Notes under the pieces: model-generated
The model's database searches: none
The model's input: only the letters and a program-made list of their open reading frames with translations
Told to the model about the DNA's origin: nothing
DNA from: Ralstonia condita
GTDB taxonomy: Bacteria > Pseudomonadota > Gammaproteobacteria > Burkholderiales > Burkholderiaceae
Reading direction: 5' to 3'
DNA length: 64,000 nt
Assembly: GCF_958405655.1 (NCBI RefSeq)
Contig: NZ_CATYWO010000001.1
Location: forward strand, 186,001-250,000
Shown: positions 36,513 to 46,618 of the stretch, piece by piece
How positions within the stretch are numbered: the stretch's first letter is position 1
Layout: each line of letters begins with the position of its first letter
Made by a program: the position numbers and the translations under genes

Positions 36513-36707
36513 CTAACTTGACAGGTTCAGACCGCGCGCAAGCCGCTGCGCCTGCGGAGGTTCGCCGATGTAGTGCTTGAAGAAGGCCTTGCCGCTACCG
36601 TATTCCGTGTAACGCGGCGTGACGGCACCAGACAAGCAGATGAACGTTGTGGCTGCGGTCAGGGTCAACAGCAGCAGCACGGTCAGAACGGGCAGCTTGT
36701 TATGCAT
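36513..36707 (-). CDS. Small single-span membrane or secreted protein, unknown
   Basis: A 64-residue protein that I do not recognise. Residues 5-30 form a Leu/Thr-rich hydrophobic segment (signal peptide or membrane helix), followed by a short polar tail with YGSGKAFFKHYIGEPPQAQRL. Support that it is real: a GAGGG site eight bases before the ATG and a well-spaced promoter about 45 bp upstream (separate entry). Transcribed convergently with hslR and divergently from grpE. Confidence 0.65.
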   Translation of the reverse strand: MHNKLPVLTVLLLLTLTAATTFICLSGAVTPRYTEYGSGKAFFKHYIGEPPQAQRLARGLNLSS

Positions 36708-36752
36708 GGTACGAACCCTCAAAGAAGCTCGCGCCCCCCGATGTTTTCTTGC

Positions 36753-36781
36753 ATCATAGGCGGCCGATCAAGGCGTCGCAA
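36753..36781 (-). promoter_or_regulatory. Sigma-70 promoter for the small membrane protein gene
   Basis: On the minus strand TTGCGA (36781-36776) and TATGAT (36758-36753) are 17 nt apart. Predicted transcription start near 36746, giving a 40-nt leader. Confidence 0.55.
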
Positions 36782-36863
36782 TTGCGGTGCCGTTGCAGTC
36801 TGATGAAACTTGTAACCCCATATTTCGTGATGCGCAGTGCACAGTTGCTGCGCCTCCAGTGCC

Positions 36864-36891
36864 CTTGAAAGGCGCACCGACAGCCCCATAT
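36864..36891 (+). promoter_or_regulatory. Sigma-32 heat-shock promoter of grpE
   Basis: CTTGAAA (36864-36870) and CCCCATAT (36884-36891) are separated by 13 nt, an almost perfect RpoH promoter, about 90 bp upstream of the grpE ATG. Confidence 0.85.
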
Positions 36892-36982
36892 CGGGCACAA
36901 CTTGTTTTGTGAACATCCAGCGGATCGTCTGCGGGCACAGGTTGTGCAAGTGCCCGGTGCGTCGATTCCCTCATTTAGCGCT

Positions 36983-37615
36983 ATGAAACACACTTCGGAC
37001 ACCTCCTCGCACCCCGACGCGCAAGCCGCCCAGCCGACCCAGACCAGCGGCCAGGCCGCCAACGCCTATTCGAGCCAAGCCCAGCGCGCCAGCGCAGACG
37101 CCCAGGCCATCGCCGGCGACGAAGCCGCTGTGACGGAGGCCATGGCTGACGCGGATGTCGCCGAACTGCGACGTCAACTGGAAGCCGCCGAAGAGAAGGC
37201 GCGCCAGAACTATGAAAACTGGGCGCGCGCAACGGCCGAAGGCGAAAACATCCGTCGCCGCGCGCAGGAAGACGTCGCCAAGGCGCACAAGTTCGCCATC
37301 GAAGGCTTTGCCGAATATCTGTTGCCCGTCATGGATAGCCTGCAGGCGGCGCTGGCCGATACTTCCGGCGACGTCGCCAAGCAGCGCGAGGGCGTTGAAC
37401 TGACGCTCAAGCAGCTCTATGCCGCGTTCGAAAAGGGACGGGTGACCGAGCTGAACCCGGTCGGTGAGAAATTTGACCCGCATCGCCATCAGGCCATCTC
37501 GATGGTGCCGGCCGATCAGGAAGCCAACACCGTGGTGGCCGTGCTCCAGCGCGGCTACACGCTGGCTGACCGCGTGCTGCGCCCGGCTCTGGTGACAGTC
37601 GCCGCGCCGAAGTAA
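36983..37615 (+). CDS. grpE: Nucleotide exchange factor GrpE
   Basis: A 210-residue co-chaperone that releases ADP from DnaK. The first 50 residues are a disordered Ala/Gln/Ser-rich tail. A coiled coil follows (about 57-100, AELRRQLEAAEEKARQNYENW), and then the C-terminal beta domain with the conserved NPVGEKFDPHRHQAISMV. A strong sigma-32 promoter lies upstream. dnaK is not adjacent but follows after rnk and the oppositely oriented pldA. Confidence 0.96.
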   Translation: MKHTSDTSSHPDAQAAQPTQTSGQAANAYSSQAQRASADAQAIAGDEAAVTEAMADADVAELRRQLEAAEEKARQNYENWARATAEGENIRRRAQEDVAKAHKFAIEGFAEYLLPVMDSLQAALADTSGDVAKQREGVELTLKQLYAAFEKGRVTELNPVGEKFDPHRHQAISMVPADQEANTVVAVLQRGYTLADRVLRPALVTVAAPK

Positions 37616-38054
37616 GCTGCGACCTCCCGTGATCCTGCACATCGTCACTGCGCGCGACCTGTCTCGCGGTGCCGGCTGTTACGGCCGCATTGGCGGCCGC
37701 AGTAGGAAATCTCCGCAACGCGCTGCCGGTCTGACGCAGCGCCCGTGACGACGTCGATGCCGCTGGCTGCAGTACTTCTCCTTGCTTCGTCTTCCCGTGC
37801 CGCGCGCCTGAAGCGTGCGGCAGGTGATCTGCCGCGCGCCGTTCAGGCGATGACCGCGGCCCTTGCCGCCGCCCGGCGGTTGTCCTAGTGCCCTTGCGGC
37901 ACGTTGCCGCCGGGCCACCCCACCTTTCCCTGATGTTCTGTATCGCCGCCGGCCGGCGCTCGCGCCTGCTGGTCGTGCACCGCTATCGTGCTGCGCAAGC
38001 GCGTCCGTAGCGGCCCTGACACGTTCAAGACAACCCCATTCGCCGGAGATCGCC
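37616..38054. other. 439-bp non-coding region with a series of stem-loops
   Basis: No convincing gene lies between grpE and rnk; short frames on both strands look random. Several strong inverted repeats occur: CGGCCGC/GCGGCCG at 37682-37699; CGCCTGAA/TTCAGGCG closing 37805-37849, with an inner CGGCAG/CTGCCG; GCCCGGCGG/CCGCCGGGC closing 37871-37915, with an inner GTGCC/GGCAC; and a weaker one around 37978-38014. This could be a structured leader of rnk, a small RNA or decayed sequence. No T-rich tract follows any of the stems. Confidence 0.5.
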
Positions 38055-38459
38055 ATGTCCGCACCCGTCATCTATCTGACCGAACTCGACCTGACCCGCC
38101 TGGAAAACGCCGCCGCTCGCGCGGGAAGCCATTCACCGCTGGCTGAACTGGTCGACGACCTTGTCACCCGTGCCAATGTGGTGCCGGGCAACAAGATTCC
38201 CGCCAATGTGGTGACGATGAACTCGGTGGTGCGCGTGGCCGATGACACTGGCGCGGCGCACGAGTGGACGTTGGTCTATCCGGAGGAGGCCAACGTGGCG
38301 TTGGCCAAGTTGTCGGTGCTCTCGCCGATGGGCGCCGCGCTGCTCGGTCAGCGTGAAGGTAAATCGGTCAGGTACACCGCACCCAACGGCAACAAGCACA
38401 GCTTGCGCATCGAGCGCATCGCCTTTCAGCCTGAGGCGAGCGGACAGCACACGCTGTAA
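38055..38459 (+). CDS. rnk: Regulator of nucleoside diphosphate kinase Rnk (GreA/GreB-like)
   Basis: A 134-residue protein with the GreA/GreB C-terminal domain: VTMNSVVRVADDTGAAHEWTLVYPEEAN (residues 55-82, in parts) and ISVLSPMGAALLG-type sequence (LSVLSPMGAALLGQREG near residue 90). Rnk proteins resemble the Gre factors without the long coiled coil and bind RNA polymerase; the name comes from effects on Ndk levels in E. coli and Pseudomonas. The start MSAPVIYLTELD is chosen because upstream in-frame sequence has no similarity. The opposite-strand pldA follows. Confidence 0.88.
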   Translation: MSAPVIYLTELDLTRLENAAARAGSHSPLAELVDDLVTRANVVPGNKIPANVVTMNSVVRVADDTGAAHEWTLVYPEEANVALAKLSVLSPMGAALLGQREGKSVRYTAPNGNKHSLRIERIAFQPEASGQHTL

Positions 38460-38536
38460 CGCGGCTGCGTTCGCGGCATCCGGTCACGATCCGTGGCGGG
38501 AGGGCTTGGCTGGCAGGCCAGATCGTGAGCGGGGTG

Positions 38537-39835
38537 TTAGCGGGACAGGCTGTAGCCGATGCGCAACTGCGAGCCGAGCTTGTGGTTGTAATCGAGCAGG
38601 CTCTCGCCGTAGCCGGTGAAGTACTGGATGAACAGGTAACCGGCCGTGCCGCTGAAGATGCGGCTCATCGGGTAGGAGAGTTGCGCATCGATGCTGCCGT
38701 ATGCCCGGCGCGTGCCTTTTCGCAGCGTCGTGGCCAGCTCCCAGCCGTTGGGCGCGCCGTATGAGACGCGGAAATCTCCGAAGCCGCGGTAGTGCGCAAT
38801 GTCGGTGTTACCGCTGCGAGTGAGGTAGGCGTACAGCTTGGGCTCGAATTTCCAGTGGTAGTCGGTCAGATCGCCAAAGTGGAAGGTCGGGCGGATGAAG
38901 ACGGTGTTGATGGCCCGCGAGGCGTCGCCGTCTCGACCGTTCGACTCGTGTTCGATGCCACCTGCGAACGACAGGCGCGAGAGCGCTCCCCCACGGACGC
39001 CGGTGTCGGGCCGGTAATAGAACAGGCTCGGCCGATAGTTGGTATCCCGGAATGGTGCCGACTCCTTGCCCAGATCCCAAAGAGAGAACTGTGTGTAGCC
39101 GAAGTACAGGTTGTCGAGCACACCTGTGGAGGCCGGATTCTCGGGCTGGAAGACGCGGAACTTGAAGCTCAGCTGGAACTTGACGTTCACGCCTTCGTGC
39201 GCGCCCACCGTCGCGAACATCGGTTCGTGGAACGTCAGGCGCGCAGTCTCCTCCGCGGGGCGAAGCGCCTCGCCAGCGCCGGCGACTGCCTGCGGCGTGC
39301 GGGGTGCAACGCTTGCTTCGGCGGGCTGCGCACTGGCATTGGCGCCCAACGCGCCGCCCGGGCGTACGCCATCTGCCGCGGCGTTACGGGCGGCCCCCGG
39401 GGGCGCTCCATCGGCGGCAATCTGGGGAGCATCAGCGCCGCGCACCAGGGTCACCAGCACGGGGGCGGCGTCCAGGTCTGGCAGTTCCAGGCGGACGGCG
39501 CCTCGCAGCACCTCGGGCAGCGTGCCGCTGTAGGCGACGGTGCGCACCTGCCCCGGACGCAGATGCAGTGTCTCTGCCCCCGGACTGTGTCGATCGAGAA
39601 TCACTTCAACAGGACCTTGCAGGTCTGCGGTTGCCATCACGCGCAATCTGGCCGGCACCGCGTAGCTGCGCTGGGCTGCGTCCCCTGAAATCACGAGGGT
39701 CAGCGTGAAGGGCTGCGTAGCATCGATGCGGCGCGACGGCTGGAGGACAGCGACCGCGGCCTGTGCGGCGGGAATGGCGCATGCGGCCAGCAAAGCGACG
39801 CAGAACGGGGCGATTCGGAAGGAGCGCAAACGCAT
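38537..39835 (-). CDS. pldA: Outer-membrane phospholipase A (OMPLA) with N-terminal extension
   Basis: A 432-residue outer-membrane phospholipase. Signal peptide: residues 1-26. Residues 27-135 form a beta-rich domain absent from E. coli PldA, followed by an Ala/Gly/Pro linker (135-195) and the barrel (about 200-432). The catalytic residues are in GGIEHESNGRDGDASRAIN: His296, Ser298 and Asn310, with the same spacing as His142, Ser144 and Asn156 of E. coli OMPLA. The enzyme hydrolyses phospholipids that reach the outer leaflet. The C-terminal strand ends SQLRIGYSLSR, without the usual terminal Phe. Convergent with rnk and divergent from dnaK. Confidence 0.92.
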   Translation of the reverse strand: MRLRSFRIAPFCVALLAACAIPAAQAAVAVLQPSRRIDATQPFTLTLVISGDAAQRSYAVPARLRVMATADLQGPVEVILDRHSPGAETLHLRPGQVRTVAYSGTLPEVLRGAVRLELPDLDAAPVLVTLVRGADAPQIAADGAPPGAARNAAADGVRPGGALGANASAQPAEASVAPRTPQAVAGAGEALRPAEETARLTFHEPMFATVGAHEGVNVKFQLSFKFRVFQPENPASTGVLDNLYFGYTQFSLWDLGKESAPFRDTNYRPSLFYYRPDTGVRGGALSRLSFAGGIEHESNGRDGDASRAINTVFIRPTFHFGDLTDYHWKFEPKLYAYLTRSGNTDIAHYRGFGDFRVSYGAPNGWELATTLRKGTRRAYGSIDAQLSYPMSRIFSGTAGYLFIQYFTGYGESLLDYNHKLGSQLRIGYSLSR

Positions 39836-40017
39836 GGGTGCGAGGCAGCAGGCAAGGCCCGGCAAGTGGCAACTGCGCGCAAGGGTACCATCCCCGGCTT
39901 TACGCCCGGTTTGCCGTTCCTGGCTCGCATCACCGCCCGCTTTAGCGTGGGAGCACACGTTTTCGAATGCTTTCCCGTGAAAAACCGGCCAAAATGCTCA
40001 ACTTTTCAAAAATCGGC

Positions 40018-40045
40018 CTTGAAAAGCCGGGCGGCACTCCCACAT
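40018..40045 (+). promoter_or_regulatory. Sigma-32 heat-shock promoter of dnaK
   Basis: CTTGAAAA (40018-40025) and CCCACAT (40039-40045) lie about 60 bp before the dnaK ATG; TTGAAA and the -10 are 14 nt apart. It is a weaker match than the grpE promoter but well placed. Confidence 0.7.
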
Positions 40046-40101
40046 CCGAGCCAAGTTTGTATTTCAGTGCAGTCCCGACACCAGATTCGAGGAGCAAGAA
40101 C

Positions 40102-42054
<1,953 letters not shown>

Positions 42055-42095
42055 GCCGAATCGTCCGCCAGGCGGACGTGAGGGTACGCCGGGCG

Positions 42096-42145
42096 GTGGC
42101 CATCGGGTTGTGCGGGACGCACCCGATGCCACGCTCGGCTTTTTT
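42096..42145 (+). terminator. Hairpin with T-run between dnaK and dnaJ
   Basis: GTGGCCATCGGGT (42096-42108) pairs with ACCCGATGCCAC (42121-42132) with one bulged C; a run of six T residues begins seven bases later (42140-42145). The T-run is too far away for a standard terminator. It may give partial termination or protect the dnaK transcript. Confidence 0.45.
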
Positions 42146-42186
42146 GCTATTCGACCAAGCAGCAATCAGGTGATTTTTTAGCCACC

Positions 42187-43335
42187 ATGGCAAAACGTGA
42201 TTACTACGAAGTGCTCGGGGTGGGCAAGAACGCGAGCGACGACGAGATCAAGAAGGCGTATCGCAAGCTCGCGATGAAGTACCACCCCGACCGCAATCCG
42301 GACAGCAAGGAAGCGGAAGAGAAGTTCAAGGAGGCCAAAGAGGCCTACGAGATGCTTTCCGATGCCGAGAAGAAGGCCGCGTACGACCAGTACGGCCACG
42401 CCGGTGTCGACCCGAATATGGCGGGCGGCTTTGGCGCGGGCGGTGCAGGCTTTGGCGGCGGCTTTGCCGAGGCCTTTGGCGACATCTTTGGCGACATCTT
42501 CGGCCAGGCCCAGGGCCAGGGCGGGCGCCGCGGCGGCGGCCCGCAGATGTATCGCGGCGCGGACCTGCGCTACAGCATGGAGATCACGCTGGAGCAGGCC
42601 GCGCATGGCTACGACACGCAGATCCGCGTGCCGCATTGGGACGAGTGCGACCACTGTCACGGCAAGGGCGCCGAGCCCGGCTCCAGCGTGGAGACGTGCC
42701 CGACCTGCCACGGCGCTGGTCAGGTGCGCGTGTCGCAGGGCTTCTTCACGATGCAGCAGACCTGCCCGAAGTGCCACGGCAGCGGCAAGTACATCCCCAA
42801 GCCGTGCACCAAGTGCCACGGCCAGGGCAAGCTGAAGAGCCAGAAGACGCTGGAAGTGAAGATTCCGGCTGGCATCGACGAAGGCATGCGCATCCGTTCG
42901 TCGGGCAACGGCGAGCCGGGCATCAACGGCGGCCCGCCGGGTGATCTGTATGTGGAAATCCACATCAAGCAGCACCCGGTGTTCGAGCGCGATGGCGACG
43001 ATCTGCACTGCCAGATGCCGATTTCCTTCGCGACGGCAGCCATCGGCGGCGACATCGAAGTGCCGACGCTGGGTGGTCGCGCTTCGTTCACGGTGCCCGA
43101 AGGCACGCAGGCTGGAAAGACGTTCCGCCTGCGCGGCAAGGGCATCAAGGGCGTGCGCTCGGGCTATGCAGGCGATCTCTATGTGCACATCAACATCGAG
43201 ACGCCGGTCAAGCTGACCGAGCACCAGAAGGACCTGCTCAAGCAGTTCGACAAGTCCGTGCACGAAGGCGGCTCGCGGCACAGCCCGCAGGAGCAGTCGT
43301 GGCTGGACAAGGTCAAGAACTTCTTCTCTTCCTGA
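42187..43335 (+). CDS. dnaJ: Chaperone protein DnaJ (Hsp40)
   Basis: A 382-residue type I J-protein. J domain residues 1-70 with the HPD motif in KYHPDRNPDS, then a Gly/Phe-rich region (about 75-118), then four zinc-binding CxxCxGxG repeats (CDHCHGKG, CPTCHGAG, CPKCHGSG, CTKCHGQG; about 153-220), and the client-binding C-terminal domains. It delivers substrates to DnaK and stimulates its ATPase. It is 132 bp downstream of dnaK with a hairpin between. Confidence 0.98.
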   Translation: MAKRDYYEVLGVGKNASDDEIKKAYRKLAMKYHPDRNPDSKEAEEKFKEAKEAYEMLSDAEKKAAYDQYGHAGVDPNMAGGFGAGGAGFGGGFAEAFGDIFGDIFGQAQGQGGRRGGGPQMYRGADLRYSMEITLEQAAHGYDTQIRVPHWDECDHCHGKGAEPGSSVETCPTCHGAGQVRVSQGFFTMQQTCPKCHGSGKYIPKPCTKCHGQGKLKSQKTLEVKIPAGIDEGMRIRSSGNGEPGINGGPPGDLYVEIHIKQHPVFERDGDDLHCQMPISFATAAIGGDIEVPTLGGRASFTVPEGTQAGKTFRLRGKGIKGVRSGYAGDLYVHINIETPVKLTEHQKDLLKQFDKSVHEGGSRHSPQEQSWLDKVKNFFSS

Positions 43336-43371
43336 GCGCAGCATTGCCGAAGTAACGCGAGGGACATCGTC

Positions 43372-45261
43372 ATGCAGCTGCCAGAAGCCGGCGCGCCGTT
43401 CGCGCTGCTGGACGATGCCACCTCGCGCGGCGCGCCGTGTTCGCGCTGGTACACCGATTACGCCGGAGAATGCTGCCGGCCAGCGGGTGCTCTCGACGGT
43501 CTGGATGACGACCTGCGCGCCGCCTGGCGCGCCGGCTTGCATGCGATCATCGTTGCGCCCTACGAATTCGGCCGGCCGCTGGTCGGCCTGCCGGCCTCTC
43601 CGACAGTCCCATCCGTCTTGCCCGGGCACGATGGCCGCTTGCGTGTGCTGCTGTTCCGCTCGATGCAGGTGTTGTCATCAGCCGAGGTTGACGCGCTGTT
43701 TGACGGATGGCCGGAGGCAGCAGCAGAGGCCGGCCTGTTCGACCGCGCCGCCACCGTCGATCGCGTTGCCTACACCCACGCCATCGCGCGTATCCATGAC
43801 TGGATCGCGGCGGGCGACACCTACGAAGTCAATTACACCTATCGCCTGCGCATGACTGCGTTTGGCGCGCCGGCCGCCCTGTATAGGCGGTTGCGTACCC
43901 GCCAGCCGGTGCCCTACGGGGCGTTCATCGGACTCCCCGAAGGCGGGGCGATCCTGTCGTGCTCGCCGGAACTCTTCTTCTCGCATCGCGCGGGTCGGCT
44001 CGTCGCGCGGCCCATGAAAGGCACCGCGCCCGCCACGGGCGACGCCGAAGTCGACGAGACCCGCGCCATCGCGCTGGCCGCCGACGAAAAGAACCGCGCC
44101 GAAAACCTCATGATTGTCGACTTGCTGCGCAACGATCTGGGCCGCCTCGCGCGCCCGGGTTCGGTGCGGGTGCCGGCACTGTTCGAGGTGACGCCGTTCG
44201 GGAGCGTGCTCCAGATGACCTCCACCGTGGAAGCGGAGACGCCGCCCCGCACGAGTCTGGCGGATTGCCTGCGCGCTTTGTTTCCGTGCGGTTCCATCAC
44301 CGGCGCACCCAAGCGGCGAACGATGGAGATCATTGACGCACTGGAGCCGGAGCCTCGTGGCCTCTACACCGGCGCCATCGGTTGGGTGGATGCGCCCACC
44401 GATGATCGTGCGATGGGCGACGCATGCTTTTCCGTGGCGATTCGCACATTGGTCCTGAGCGCGCCCGGCGCCGATGGTCTGCGTACCGGTGAACTTGGCA
44501 TCGGCTCAGGCATCGTGCACGACAGCGTGGTTGACGAGGAATTCGCAGAATGCCAGTTGAAGGCGCGGTTCGTCACTGCGCTGGATTCGGGGCTCGCATT
44601 GTTTGAGACGATGCGGGCCACGCACGATGGTGTGCCGCTCCTGGATCGGCATCTGGCTCGGTTGGCACGTTCCGCACAGGCTTTCGGGTTTCCGTTTGAT
44701 CGCACCGCCCTGGCGGGCGCAGTGGCGCGCGCGTGCACTTCGTTGGCTGGCCTGGGGGAATACCGCATGCGCCTGACACTGGCTGCCGGCGGCGCGGTCA
44801 GCGTGACGGCAGCCTCGCTCGCGCCCCTGCATGCCACGTGGGACAGGCCGGCGCGCCTGCTCGTCGCTTCGCAATCGCGCCAGGCGGCGCACAGCCTGCC
44901 TGCGCACAAGACCACGCTGCGCGCGGGTTATGACGCCGCCTGGCAGGCCGCCGAGCGCGAGGGCGCCTTTGATGCGGTGTTCTTCAATGCAGACGGCACC
45001 CTGGCAGAGGGCGGGCGCAGTACCGTGCTGGTCAGGCTCGATGGCGCATGGTGGACGCCGCCGCTGTCGGCAGGCATCTTGCCCGGCGTGATGCGTTCGG
45101 TCTTGCTGGACGATGCCACACCGTGGCTGGGAGGGCCGCTGCGTGAGCGTTCGCTGACCCGCGCCGACGTTGCCCGCGCCGAGGCCCTCGCCGTATGCAA
45201 CGCGCTACGCGGTGTGGTGCCCGCGCATTTCGAGCCGCCCCTGGCCGTCGACGTTTTCTAG
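43372..45261 (+). CDS. pabB: Aminodeoxychorismate synthase/lyase fusion (PabB-PabC)
   Basis: A 629-residue fusion. Residues 1 to about 375 are PabB, the chorismate-binding component: YEVNYTYRLRM near 152, GGAILSCSPELFF near 191, RPMKGTAPATGDAEVDE near 212, AENLMIVDLLRNDLGR near 243, FPCGSITGAPKRRTMEIID near 303. From about 385 a fold-IV PLP domain like PabC follows, with the probable PLP lysine in AHKTTLRAGYD and FNADGTLAEGGRSTVLVRL. Together they make p-aminobenzoate for folate; a separate PabA glutaminase is needed. Its last 57 bp overlap tupC on the other strand. folK lies 3 kb away. Confidence 0.94.
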   Translation: MQLPEAGAPFALLDDATSRGAPCSRWYTDYAGECCRPAGALDGLDDDLRAAWRAGLHAIIVAPYEFGRPLVGLPASPTVPSVLPGHDGRLRVLLFRSMQVLSSAEVDALFDGWPEAAAEAGLFDRAATVDRVAYTHAIARIHDWIAAGDTYEVNYTYRLRMTAFGAPAALYRRLRTRQPVPYGAFIGLPEGGAILSCSPELFFSHRAGRLVARPMKGTAPATGDAEVDETRAIALAADEKNRAENLMIVDLLRNDLGRLARPGSVRVPALFEVTPFGSVLQMTSTVEAETPPRTSLADCLRALFPCGSITGAPKRRTMEIIDALEPEPRGLYTGAIGWVDAPTDDRAMGDACFSVAIRTLVLSAPGADGLRTGELGIGSGIVHDSVVDEEFAECQLKARFVTALDSGLALFETMRATHDGVPLLDRHLARLARSAQAFGFPFDRTALAGAVARACTSLAGLGEYRMRLTLAAGGAVSVTAASLAPLHATWDRPARLLVASQSRQAAHSLPAHKTTLRAGYDAAWQAAEREGAFDAVFFNADGTLAEGGRSTVLVRLDGAWWTPPLSAGILPGVMRSVLLDDATPWLGGPLRERSLTRADVARAEALAVCNALRGVVPAHFEPPLAVDVF

Positions 45262-45903
45262 CTTCCAGCGCGCGACACCGGGCAGGTTGATCAGCTCGCG
45301 GTCGTGGCACACCATCAGCAGGGCACGGCCTTCCGCCGCCAGTTCGCCGACCAGCGCAATGACCTGCTCGCGCGCCGCGCCGTCCAGGTTCGACGTGGGT
45401 TCATCCAGCAGGAGCACGTCGGTGTGCAGCGCACGGGCACGGGCCAGCGCGAGGCGCTGCGTCTCGCCGCCCGACAGGCGTTCGGGCGGCACGTCGACCA
45501 CGTGCGCCAGGCCGGCCCAGCGCAGCGCGTCTTCCACGCGTTCGATCAACTGCGCATGCGCCACCCGGTGCGGTCCCGTGGTCAGCCCATAGGCCAGATT
45601 GGCACGCACAGACGTGCGAAACAGATACGGGTGCTGATGCACATAGGTGAGCCGCGCACACAGCTCGGCGGGGTAGGGCGACAGCGGTTGTCGCCCACGG
45701 CCAAGGTCGACGGTCGCTGCGCCGGCCGGTGCAAGCCCCGCCAGCATCCTCAGTAGCGTTGTCTTGCCAACGCCGTTGGCACCGGTGATGACGATCGCAT
45801 GTCCGGGCGATAGCGCCAGGCGCGGGATCTCGAACAACAGGCGCGCGCCATGGCGGCAATGCAGGCCCTCAAACACCATCATCGGCTGCGGGGCGGCGCT
45901 CAT
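45205..45903 (-). CDS. ABC transporter ATPase, tungstate type (TupC-like)
   Basis: A 232-residue ABC ATPase. Walker A is TGANGVGKTTLLRML near residue 40, the signature is RLSGGETQRLALARARAL near 138, and Walker B is VLLLDEPTSNLD. It overlaps the permease gene (ATGA), so the two form one transporter. The permease is of the TupB kind, which suggests tungstate or a similar oxyanion. No substrate-binding protein gene is nearby. Its 3' end overlaps the convergent pabB fusion gene by 57 bp. Confidence 0.88.
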   Translation of the reverse strand: MSAAPQPMMVFEGLHCRHGARLLFEIPRLALSPGHAIVITGANGVGKTTLLRMLAGLAPAGAATVDLGRGRQPLSPYPAELCARLTYVHQHPYLFRTSVRANLAYGLTTGPHRVAHAQLIERVEDALRWAGLAHVVDVPPERLSGGETQRLALARARALHTDVLLLDEPTSNLDGAAREQVIALVGELAAEGRALLMVCHDRELINLPGVARWKLENVDGQGRLEMRGHHTA

Positions 45904-46607
45904 GTGCTTTCCCCGCGATAGCTGCCAGCGCCTTGCAGCCACGCCAGCACAAGGTTGACGAGCAGCGCCAGCACCACCAAGACGATGCCCAGCGCAATGC
46001 CCTCGGCAAACTCTCCCTTGCTCGTCTCCAGCGCGATGGCCGTGGTCATCGTGCGGGTGACGCCCTCGATGTTGCCGCCCACCATGAGCGCGGAGCCGAC
46101 TTCTGCGATGACACGGCCAAAGCCTGCGACCACGGCCGCCATCAAACCGAATCGCAATTCACGAAAGACCGTCAGCAGGAGTCGAATGCGCCCGGCTCCG
46201 AGCACGCGCGCCGTTTCAGCCAGGCGAGGGTCGGCACGCTCCAGTGTCGTCAATGCGAAGGCGACGATGACCGGCAGGCCCAGGGCCGCCTGCCCGAGGA
46301 TCATTCCGCCCTGCGTGAACAGCAGCCCGAAGCCGCCCAGCGGTCCCTGGCGCGAGAGCAGCAGGTAGAGCAGCAGCCCGATCAGCACAGTGGGAAACGA
46401 CAGCGAAGCCTGGGCCAGCACGACCAGCGCGCGGCGCCCCGCAAAGCGGTGCATGGCGATGGCGTAAGCGGTGAGCAGCCCCGGCGGCGTCGCCAGCAGC
46501 AGCCCCGCCATGGCGACCTTCAGCGACGTCCAGACAATCAGCCATAACGCAGCATCGCCGCTGGCAAGCAGGGCGAACGCGTCGACGGTGGCCGACCAGA
46601 TTTCCAT
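45900..46607 (-). CDS. ABC transporter permease, tungstate type (TupB-like)
   Basis: A 235-residue permease with about five or six transmembrane helices and the inner-membrane component motif ETARVLGAGRIRLLLTVFRE near residue 133. The following FGRVIAEVGSALMVGGNIEGVTRTMTTAIALET is the stretch typical of TupB-like tungstate permeases. It overlaps the ATPase gene by 4 bp and lies 11 bp downstream of panB. Tungstate specificity is inferred from this family pattern and is not certain without TupA. Confidence 0.88.
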   Translation of the reverse strand: MEIWSATVDAFALLASGDAALWLIVWTSLKVAMAGLLLATPPGLLTAYAIAMHRFAGRRALVVLAQASLSFPTVLIGLLLYLLLSRQGPLGGFGLLFTQGGMILGQAALGLPVIVAFALTTLERADPRLAETARVLGAGRIRLLLTVFRELRFGLMAAVVAGFGRVIAEVGSALMVGGNIEGVTRTMTTAIALETSKGEFAEGIALGIVLVVLALLVNLVLAWLQGAGSYRGEST

Positions 46608-46618
46608 GCCGGTGCGAC

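Noticed and set aside
37755..37889. Short rightward frame starting MPLAAVLLL in the same gap
   Set aside because: Resembles a weak signal peptide but has no ribosome site, and it lies across inverted repeats. Not enough to support a gene.
37679..38071. 130-codon leftward frame in the grpE-rnk gap
   Set aside because: Arg/Gly-rich, with no recognisable domain, ribosome site or promoter. Its composition is expected by chance at this GC content.
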